Assembly: GCF_900187375.1 (NCBI RefSeq)
Contig: NZ_FYEW01000002.1
Location: 248,001 to 312,000 of the forward strand
Reading direction: 5' to 3'
DNA length: 64,000 nt
From: Hymenobacter gelipurpurascens
GTDB lineage: Bacteria; Bacteroidota; Bacteroidia; Cytophagales; Hymenobacteraceae
Shown here in pieces: positions 54,135-61,090 of the stretch; positions within the stretch are counted from its first letter, which is position 1, and the number at the start of each line of letters is the position of its first letter. The notes under the pieces were generated by a model that saw only the letters and a program-made list of their open reading frames with translations, was not told where the DNA came from and ran no database searches. A program made the translations under genes and the position numbers.

Positions 54135-55229
54135 ATGAAACGACTTTCGCTTCTGTTGCTTTTGCTGTTGCCGGCCGTGGCTTCGTTTGCCCAGCGGGAA
54201 CAGTCTATCTGGTTGTTTGGTCAGCAGGCCGGCCTGAGCTTCCCCGCCGATGGCGGCGCGCCCACGCCCCTGCTCACCAGCAAAATGACGACCTACGAGG
54301 GCTCGGCGGTGGCTACCAATCAGCAGGGACAACTATTGTTCTACACCAACGGCGAGTTTGTGTTCAACCGCCAGCACCAGGTGATGCCCAGCGGCAAGAA
54401 GCTGATGGGCTCCAACTCCAGCACCCAGAGCGCCCTCATCGTGCCCGACCCCGGCAGCGGCAATGTGTTCTATGTGTTCACGGTAGCGGCCCAGGGCACC
54501 AGCGGTGGACTACGCTACTCCACCGTGGATATGACCCGCGACAACGGCCTCGGCGACGTGCCCCGCGCCAATGCCCTCCTGATTTCACCCGTGGCCGAGA
54601 AGCTGGCCGCCGTACGCCACCAAAACGGCCGCGACGTCTGGATTGTAGCCCACCGCTGGAACTCCAATGCTTTCGTGAGCTTCCTGGTAACCGCCGATGG
54701 CGTGCAGAGCAAGCCCATTATGAGCAATGTGGGCAGCATGCACGCCGGCCCCGGCCGCAACGCCATCGGCGCCATGAAGTTCTCGCCCGATGGCAAAAAG
54801 CTGGCCGTAGCCCTGTGGCGCGAAGCCAACAAATATGAAGTATTCGACTTCGACCGAAATACTGGCCTAGTGCGCAATGTGAAGTCGTACGGTCCTTATC
54901 CGGAGGCCTACGGCGTGGAGTTTTCGCCCGATGGCACCAAGCTCTACGGCTCCAGCAACGGCGAAGGCGGCGGCCAGGCCCAGATCTTTCAGATTGACCT
55001 GAAAACCGGCAAAGCTGCCGTTGTTGGTAAATCGGCGAACCGCAAAGTGGGCTCCCTGCAGCGCGCCCCCGACGGCAACATCTACGTGGCCCGCGAGGAT
55101 AACCAGTTCCTGGGCATTATCCAGAACCCCAACTCCGACAACGCCAAGTACCTCGACGACGGCCTCAAACTAGGCGGCCGCCGCAGCAAGCTAGGCCTCC
55201 CCAACTTCATCACGGAACCCGGGAAATAG
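54135..55229 (+). CDS. Exported WD40/PD40-like beta-propeller protein
   Basis: A 364-residue protein. The start at 54135 gives a signal peptide (MKRLSLLLLLLLPAVASFAQ). The mature region is a seven-bladed propeller in outline: SIWLFGQQAGLSFP, GQLLFYTNGEFVFNRQHQVM, STQSALIVPDPGSGNVFYVFTV, GAMKFSPDGKKLAVALWREANKYEVFDFD, GVEFSPDGTKLYGSSNG and GSLQRAPDGNIYVARED. It resembles N-terminal domains of large Bacteroidota surface and gliding proteins, but the C-terminal T9SS sorting domain is absent. The function is unknown. Confidence 0.8.
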   Translation: MKRLSLLLLLLLPAVASFAQREQSIWLFGQQAGLSFPADGGAPTPLLTSKMTTYEGSAVATNQQGQLLFYTNGEFVFNRQHQVMPSGKKLMGSNSSTQSALIVPDPGSGNVFYVFTVAAQGTSGGLRYSTVDMTRDNGLGDVPRANALLISPVAEKLAAVRHQNGRDVWIVAHRWNSNAFVSFLVTADGVQSKPIMSNVGSMHAGPGRNAIGAMKFSPDGKKLAVALWREANKYEVFDFDRNTGLVRNVKSYGPYPEAYGVEFSPDGTKLYGSSNGEGGGQAQIFQIDLKTGKAAVVGKSANRKVGSLQRAPDGNIYVAREDNQFLGIIQNPNSDNAKYLDDGLKLGGRRSKLGLPNFITEPGK

Positions 55230-55274
55230 GTGATTGAGTGAGAAGGTGAGTTTGATGTGCTAGTGGCCTAGGCC

Positions 55275-55454
55275 TGTCATTGCGAGGACGAAGGACGAAG
55301 CAATCCTTCCTTGCCGTTGCACGAACTATTCATTTACTCAAAAGCCCTTACTTCCACCGTGGAGGTAAGGGCTTTTGCTTTTTAAGGACTTGACGCCGCG
55401 AAAAGGAAAGATTGCTTCGACACTGACTTGATGCGCCACATGCTCACGATGACA
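55275..55454. repeat. REP-like element family 2 with a terminator inside
   Basis: Left end TGTCATTGCGAGGACGAAGG and ACGAAGCAATC pairs loosely with GATTGCTTCG near 55410. The right end CTTGATGCGCCACATGCTC...GATGACAC matches the element at 37438. A hairpin at 55340-55376 (AAAAGCCCTTACTTCCA / TGGAGGTAAGGGCTTTT) separates the arms. It lies between two convergent genes. Confidence 0.6.
55340..55376. terminator. Bidirectional terminator
   Basis: Arms AAAAGCCCTTACTTCCA and TGGAGGTAAGGGCTTTT pair at 16 of 17 positions, followed by GCTTTTTAA. It lies between the propeller gene (+) and the DUF5723 gene (-). Confidence 0.8.
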
Positions 55455-55490
55455 CAACTGGCCTAGGCCACCTCATGAATCCATCAAACC

Positions 55491-56888
55491 TCACTGCACA
55501 TCGCCGCCAATTTTAAACCGAAGGAAGCCAGCGGCCACGGAGAGGTAGGGATTCTTGGAGGCTACCAGGCCTACCACGTCGCGGGTGCTGACGCCGGCTT
55601 CGTAGAACGAGGTGGTGAAGGTGAAGCCTAGCGGCACACTCAGGCCGTAGCCGGCGCCGCCGGTCAGGCCGCTGCTCAGGCGCAGCCAGTGCACGGGCTT
55701 GTAGTCCAGGCCTGCGCCGATGAAGGTGTTAGGTAAATTACCGGCCACCTCGTTGAGGGGCATCGTCACATCAAGGCCCGCTTCAAAATATTCGCTGATG
55801 CGTAGACCGACGCCGGCACGGAGCTTGGTGGCCAGATTAGCGCGGCGGGTTTGGCCGGCCTGGTACTGAAACAGGCTATCGGTGCCGGCCGCGAAGATCT
55901 GGGTGGCTTCCTTGATGAAGTTATAGGTCCCGACACCGCTGGAATTGAGGCGCTTGAGCGGCTGGTCGTTGCCGGTGACCAGGTTGCCCTCCCACTCCAT
56001 GTGCCCGATATCGGTGACGGATACGCCCAGGCGCAGGGCCTTGCCTACCTCGGCGGCCAGGCCCAGATCAAAGCCGTTCCCTTTGCCCACAGGTTTCAGT
56101 CCGTTGCCGGTTTTTAGGTTGAAGCTGGGGTCGGTGGTTAGGGAGCCGTAGTTGATATCGAACACCGGCGACATGGCGCTGTAGGCCTGTAGGTTGCCGG
56201 GCTGCACCCGAATATCGACAATGCCCACGCCCTGAATGTAGCGGTAGCCCGCCCCCGCCGAGAGCTGAAACAGGGGCAGATCTATCAGGCGCGTGCCCCA
56301 GGCCAGGTTGAACTCATTAAGCGCAGAAAACTGCATTTCGGTGCCAGCCAGCGCCTCCGATACCAGCGGAATGTTGCCGGCCGCTGCCGAGGTGTACACC
56401 GGCGCATCGCGCCCCAGAAACAGCAGATCGGCGGCGTTCTGGTTCAGGCCCACGTGCCCCGCCGACCGGATTCGGTTGCTGATGGCAATACCCCCGATAA
56501 CCGGCAGCTGCACCGCCAGCCCGAAGGTGGTAGCGTCGGCGTTCATGTTCAGGGCATTATCGGAGGCAAACGCCCGCGCCAGCTCCTGCCGGTCGGGGGC
56601 AGAAAGCGGGTCGTTGGTGTTGTAGATGAACTTGCGCAGCTGCTGGCGCGTGAGCGACTGAGAGCCCGCCCCGGCGCCCACTTCGCCTATCGTGAAGGCA
56701 AACTTGGCGCCGCCCACCCGGCCCAGATTGGCGGGGTTGATGCCGATGGCCTGGTAGTCGGTGGCGAAGGTGGTGGCCACGCCGCCCCGGCCCGTGGCCG
56801 TGAAGTTGCTGAGCTCGTTTTGGGCGTGCAGCGCGGTAGGCAATGCCAGCGCAACGCCGAGTAGCAGAGAAAGAGGAGCGCGTTTCAT
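55491..56888 (-). CDS. DUF5723-family outer-membrane protein
   Basis: A 465-residue predicted outer-membrane beta-barrel. The start at 56888 gives a signal peptide (MKRAPLSLLLGVALALPTALHAQ). The mature start ELSNFTATGRGGVATTFATDYQAIGINPANLG is the DUF5723 signature and is similar in shape to PorV/FadL-type barrels. Further strands are LGVSVTDIGHMEWEG near 315 and KLRAGVGLRISEYFEAGLDVTMPL near 385-410. The function is unknown. It diverges from meaB, and the two share an inverted repeat. Confidence 0.85.
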   Translation of the reverse strand: MKRAPLSLLLGVALALPTALHAQNELSNFTATGRGGVATTFATDYQAIGINPANLGRVGGAKFAFTIGEVGAGAGSQSLTRQQLRKFIYNTNDPLSAPDRQELARAFASDNALNMNADATTFGLAVQLPVIGGIAISNRIRSAGHVGLNQNAADLLFLGRDAPVYTSAAAGNIPLVSEALAGTEMQFSALNEFNLAWGTRLIDLPLFQLSAGAGYRYIQGVGIVDIRVQPGNLQAYSAMSPVFDINYGSLTTDPSFNLKTGNGLKPVGKGNGFDLGLAAEVGKALRLGVSVTDIGHMEWEGNLVTGNDQPLKRLNSSGVGTYNFIKEATQIFAAGTDSLFQYQAGQTRRANLATKLRAGVGLRISEYFEAGLDVTMPLNEVAGNLPNTFIGAGLDYKPVHWLRLSSGLTGGAGYGLSVPLGFTFTTSFYEAGVSTRDVVGLVASKNPYLSVAAGFLRFKIGGDVQ

Positions 56889-56896
56889 AAGCGAGA

Positions 56897-57016
56897 ATGT
56901 GGCGGAAGCTTCGTTAGTTTGGGACTTGTAGGTCCGGCTGGCTACGTAGGCCAGTCGCCACCCGCTCCCCGAAGGCAACCGGTATCGGCTTCAAACTAAC
57001 GAAGCTTCTGCTACAT
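56897..57016. promoter_or_regulatory. Mirrored promoter region of DUF5723 gene and meaB
   Basis: A 24-base inverted repeat (56897-56920 and 56993-57016, 22 of 24 identical). Each arm contains GAAGCTTCGTTAGTTT on its outer strand and ends 8 or 12 bases before the start codon of one of the two divergent genes. The right arm leads into TACATTTC, close to TAnnTTTG. It looks like a duplicated promoter or operator that controls both genes in the same way. Confidence 0.5.
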
Positions 57017-57028
57017 TTCTTTTCCGCT

Positions 57029-58006
57029 TTGGCTAAACGCTTCTCCGTTTCTGAATATACTGATGGCATATTGGCTGGCAACCGCGTCATGCTGAGCCGG
57101 GCCATTACGTTGGTGGAAAGCACGCTGCCTACCGATCAGGCCCTGGCCCAGCAGGTGCTGGATGCGGTGCTGCCGTACGCGGGCCGCTCGGTGCGAGTAG
57201 GTATTACGGGGGTGCCGGGCGTGGGCAAAAGCACGTTTATTGAGGCCCTAGGCCTGCATTTGGTGCGCGAGCTAGGCCACCGCCTGGCGGTATTGGCCGT
57301 AGACCCCACCAGCCAGCGCAGCGGCGGCAGCATCCTCGGCGACAAAACCCGCATGAACCTGCTGGCCGCGCACCCCCAGGCCTATATCCGGCCCTCCCCA
57401 GCCGGCCGCAGCCTGGGCGGCGTCACGCGCAGCACCCGCGAGGCGCTGGTGCTCTGTGAGGCCGCGGGCCACGACGTGATATTTGTGGAAACCGTGGGCG
57501 TAGGCCAGAGCGAAACGGCCGTGCACGGCATGGTCGATTTTTTCCTACTCCTGATGCTCGCCGGCGCCGGCGACGAGCTGCAAGGCATCAAGAAAGGCAT
57601 CATGGAAATGGCCGATGCCGTAACCATCACCAAAGCCGATGGCGGCAACGAGCTGGCCGCCCGCCGGGCCCGCGCTGAGTACCAGAATGCGCTGCACCTG
57701 TTCCCATTGGCGCCTTCCCAATGGAGCCCGGTAGTCACTACCAGCTCAGCGGTATCAGGTGCGGGTGTGCCCGAAGTGTGGGAAGTAATCCAGCGGTATG
57801 TGCAGCAAACGCAGGAAAGCGGCTATTTCCAGCGCCGCCGCCAGGAGCAGAACTTGCACTGGCTCCACGAGACCATCCGCGAAGCGCTGGAAACCCGTTT
57901 CTACGCCCGCCCCGACGTGGCCACTCGCCTCGCCGAAATCCGCCAGCAGGTAATGGACGGCCGCAAATCAGCCTTCGGCGCCGCCGAGGAACTGCTAGGC
58001 CTGTAG
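57029..58006 (+). CDS. meaB: MeaB/ArgK-type GTPase, methylmalonyl-CoA mutase chaperone
   Basis: A 325-residue G3E P-loop GTPase that protects and reactivates adenosylcobalamin-dependent methylmalonyl-CoA mutase. It starts with TTG at 57029. The next in-frame ATG is at residue 21, inside the conserved MKKRxSVxEYxxGILAGxRxxLSRAITLVES-like block, so the TTG start is well supported. Walker A GVPGVGKST is at 61-69, followed by AVDPTSQRSGGSILGDKTRM, FVETVGVGQSE and ITKADGG. The mutase itself is encoded at 28-32 kb, not here. The TAG stop lies in TAGGCCAC. Confidence 0.93.
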   Translation: MAKRFSVSEYTDGILAGNRVMLSRAITLVESTLPTDQALAQQVLDAVLPYAGRSVRVGITGVPGVGKSTFIEALGLHLVRELGHRLAVLAVDPTSQRSGGSILGDKTRMNLLAAHPQAYIRPSPAGRSLGGVTRSTREALVLCEAAGHDVIFVETVGVGQSETAVHGMVDFFLLLMLAGAGDELQGIKKGIMEMADAVTITKADGGNELAARRARAEYQNALHLFPLAPSQWSPVVTTSSAVSGAGVPEVWEVIQRYVQQTQESGYFQRRRQEQNLHWLHETIREALETRFYARPDVATRLAEIRQQVMDGRKSAFGAAEELLGL

Positions 58007-58058
58007 GCCACTTATTTTACTGTAAGCTTATAAAAGCACGTCGGCACGAGGAAAATGC

Positions 58059-58169
58059 AAAAAAGAACGTCATGCTGAGCGCAGCCGAAGCATCTCTACC
58101 GCATTGCTAACTCATTTGATTAGCTCCGGTAGAGATGCTTCGGCTGCGCTCAGCATGACGTTCTTTTTT
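58059..58169. repeat. REP-like long inverted repeat
   Basis: Perfect 43-base arms (58059-58101 and 58127-58169). The outer ends are an A-run and a T-run, so it may also terminate meaB. The core is CATGCTGAGCGCAGCCGAAG, where GCAGCC replaces the TTGCC of the copy at 24495. Confidence 0.85.
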
Positions 58170-58215
58170 AGGATGACGTGCTTTTACTTTTGATGTATCA
58201 CGTACCCGCACTGGC

Positions 58216-60855
58216 CTAGCCGGCCAGCTGGCGCTTCACCATCAGGTAATCGAGGTAGTACAGGATTTTGATGGAGATGCTGTTGTTATGGGGCGTGTTG
58301 ATGGTGTTGTTCAGGTTATCGAAGTAGAGCGGCGTGGCCTCGTTAGATTCCAGGAACGACGAGCTGGCGTTTTTCCAGACGATGCTCACTTGCGAGCCGG
58401 GCGCAAACCACCACGAGTACACCGCATCCACGTTGAAGGCGTTGAACGTGTTGTCGCGGTTGCGGCGGTAGTCTATGGGGGTTTCTAGGCCACCTTTCTT
58501 GAGGTGAGCAAAGTCGCGGTAGTTCACCGTGCTGGTGTAGTGGCGCGTGCGGATAGTGAACGACATCCGGTTGTTGAAGGTATAGGCACCCGAAATCGTG
58601 TTGGTGACGGTGAGCACGCGGCGGCGGCCCAGCAGTACGTCTACGGGCGGTTTGCCGAGCAGCACATTGCCGCCCAGCTGCCGAATGATGGCGGTATCCT
58701 GTGGCAGGCTTGAGTCTAGGCCACCGTTCACGTAGCCCACTTGGTTTTGGCGCAGGTTCCAGTCGAGGCTGTAGCGGAAGTTGAGCTGGTTGCTGACGCG
58801 GTAGCGCGGCGAGATATTCCAGCCGTAGCCCATGCGGCGCGGCCGCTCCAGCCGGTCGTCCTCGGCATACCAGCGCACTCCGCCGTTGAAATCCCAGGCT
58901 AGCTTCTTGCGGTAATCGGAGGAGATAAAGCCGCCGATATTGGCATTCACGGGCACCCGCACGTAATAGTCGCCGAGCGGGTACTGGCGCGGCTCATAGT
59001 AATCGTGCGTGATGGGGTTAGCATCTATGTTGGCGCCCACCGTGAGAAAGCTCTTCGTGAAAGTTGTGTTAAAGCCGCCCGACACGTTGGCGTTCTGGTA
59101 GCGCGTGGGCTTATACAGCACCGAGTGGTTCAGGTTAAAGAAGGTGTATAGATTGTTGACCTTCCAGAAGGGCTTGTACTTGTTGTAGCTGGCGTATAGG
59201 CCCTGGCTGATGTTATTATTGCCAAACAGGATGCCCAGATCATTGGGGTTGTACTTATCCGACTCTATGCCGTGGTTTAGGCCCCAGGTGAAGTTGCCGC
59301 TAATCTTGCTCACCCCAATCTGGTACTTATAGCCGTCCTGGTCACCGATTTCCTCTTCCGAGCCAAACTGCTTACCTCGCAAACGCGAGTACACCAGGCG
59401 GCCATCTACGGCATAGCTGTTCTTCTTATTAGCGAAGCGAAATAGGCCACCCGTCACGTTGGCGTCGTAGGTCTGGCCCCAGCGCGTGACGTTGGTATTG
59501 ATGAGGGAGACGTAGGAGTTGTTTTTCAGGCTTTGGTCCAGCACCATGATGCTGTAGTTGCTGAAGGGCTGCGTGAGCACGTCGCGCTGGCGGCCATCCA
59601 CAGAGTCGCGCACGGTGGCGTACACGTCGTTGCTGAGGGCGTTGAACACCCCTACACCTAACCCATTCTTGGTGCGGCCCGATACTTTGGTGGCATTCAG
59701 CAGGCGTGTGATACCGGGGTTACTCACCACCGCTTCCCCTGGCCTACGCTGACCATCTGGCCCCATTTCACTTTGCCGCAGCTGGCTGCTCACATCCCCA
59801 AACCCAATAGGCGTGGCCCCTACACGGCGAGAGTAGAACAGGTCGCCTTTGTTAAACAGCTCGGTGCCTTCGGTGAAGAACTGCCGGTTTTCCTGAAACT
59901 GCACCTCAAACGGCGAAAGGTTCAGCACCTGGTTGTCGCTCTGCACCTGCCCGAAGTCGGGCACCAGTGTGGCATCCAGCGTAAAGCTTTCGTTGATGCC
60001 CCACTTCACATCGGCGCCGCCGTTGAAGCTGGTGCTGGTGTTGCGGGTGCCCTGCTCTTTGTAGGGAAAATGGTTGACGTAGCTGGAAACGTAAGGCGTG
60101 AGCGAAAGCCGCAGCGGCGGCTGGATGTCGTGCAGGCCCTGCAGCTCGCCCCACTGGTTCACGAAGCCATCCACGGCCGGCTTCACCTCGTTCCAGAAAA
60201 AGGCCTGGTTGTCGCGCTTGCGCTGGCGCATAAAGTTCAGGCCCCACACCTGATCCTTCGCTTTGCTGAAGCGGATAGCCGAATACGGAATCCGCATTTC
60301 ACAGTACCAGTCAGTGCCCTTCATGGAGGTGCGCGAGTCCCACACGGCGTTCCAGTTGCCATCTTCGCCGCCAGCCGGCGAGTAGCGCGCATCTACCTGC
60401 ACCCCACCCGTACTCACAATGAAGCTGTAGCCGTTCAGCTGGTCGTGGTAGGTATCCAGGAAAATGCCAATAAAGTCGGAGTTCCCAATATCGTCGCGGG
60501 CGGTTAGCTCCCGCATGATGGAGTCCTGCGAGACGTCGTGCATGATGGCGCCCACATACAGGTTGGCATCATCGTAGAGCACGCGCACCTCGGTGGGGTG
60601 CTTCTCATGGGGGCCGGGATTGGGGCGGTTCTGAATGAAATCAGTAGCGATGGGTGCCTGCTGCCAGATGGCTTCGTCGAGCTGTCCATCGAGCTTAATA
60701 GCATCGGTAATGCGCAGCGCCTGCAGCTGGCGCTTGGGCGACGGCAAGGCTGCGGCGGCATTGGTCGCTTTATCAGGCGGGCTGGCAGATTGGGCCTGGG
60801 CTAGGCCAGTAAGCGTAGTCAGCCAGAGCAGCAGGAACACACGGAAGCATTTCAC
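58216..60855 (-). CDS. DUF5916-family exported protein with CBM9-like domain
   Basis: An 879-residue protein. I chose the GTG start at 60855, which gives a signal peptide (VKCFRVFLLLWLTTLTGLAQAQ); the frame extends further upstream but without a signal-like start. A CBM9-like beta-sandwich follows (ALRITDAIKLDGQLDEAIWQQA, VRVLYDDANLYVGAIMHD, FIGIFLDTYHDQLNGYSF). The rest is a long beta-rich region of DUF5916 (DVKWGINESFTLDATLVPDFGQVQSD, ENRQFFTEGTELFNKGDLFYSRR), probably a membrane barrel. The function is unknown. The stop is TAG followed by GCCAGT. Confidence 0.88.
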   Translation of the reverse strand: MKCFRVFLLLWLTTLTGLAQAQSASPPDKATNAAAALPSPKRQLQALRITDAIKLDGQLDEAIWQQAPIATDFIQNRPNPGPHEKHPTEVRVLYDDANLYVGAIMHDVSQDSIMRELTARDDIGNSDFIGIFLDTYHDQLNGYSFIVSTGGVQVDARYSPAGGEDGNWNAVWDSRTSMKGTDWYCEMRIPYSAIRFSKAKDQVWGLNFMRQRKRDNQAFFWNEVKPAVDGFVNQWGELQGLHDIQPPLRLSLTPYVSSYVNHFPYKEQGTRNTSTSFNGGADVKWGINESFTLDATLVPDFGQVQSDNQVLNLSPFEVQFQENRQFFTEGTELFNKGDLFYSRRVGATPIGFGDVSSQLRQSEMGPDGQRRPGEAVVSNPGITRLLNATKVSGRTKNGLGVGVFNALSNDVYATVRDSVDGRQRDVLTQPFSNYSIMVLDQSLKNNSYVSLINTNVTRWGQTYDANVTGGLFRFANKKNSYAVDGRLVYSRLRGKQFGSEEEIGDQDGYKYQIGVSKISGNFTWGLNHGIESDKYNPNDLGILFGNNNISQGLYASYNKYKPFWKVNNLYTFFNLNHSVLYKPTRYQNANVSGGFNTTFTKSFLTVGANIDANPITHDYYEPRQYPLGDYYVRVPVNANIGGFISSDYRKKLAWDFNGGVRWYAEDDRLERPRRMGYGWNISPRYRVSNQLNFRYSLDWNLRQNQVGYVNGGLDSSLPQDTAIIRQLGGNVLLGKPPVDVLLGRRRVLTVTNTISGAYTFNNRMSFTIRTRHYTSTVNYRDFAHLKKGGLETPIDYRRNRDNTFNAFNVDAVYSWWFAPGSQVSIVWKNASSSFLESNEATPLYFDNLNNTINTPHNNSISIKILYYLDYLMVKRQLAG

Positions 60856-61044
60856 GGCGCGCAGACGGGAGGAGATGTGGGACAAGCGAAGGGGTGGATG
60901 GGTGGTGAAACACCTGATGAGTGGCCTAGGCCAGGGCATCAGGACGAGGTGGCGCCGCCGATATATATAGCGTGGGCGGAATGCTGCAATAGATGATGAC
61001 ACAAGGCCAACCGTTGCCTGTTACTTAAAACTTTCCCATAAAAA

Positions 61045-61072
61045 AACGGCCGCCGTTGCAGCGGCGGCCGTT
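61045..61072 (-). terminator. Terminator of the BlaR1-type gene
   Basis: Arms AACGGCCGCCG (61045-61055) and CGGCGGCCGTT (61062-61072). On the minus strand the hairpin is followed by a run of T residues. Confidence 0.75.
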
Positions 61073-61090
61073 CCTCAACTAATCAGGCCC

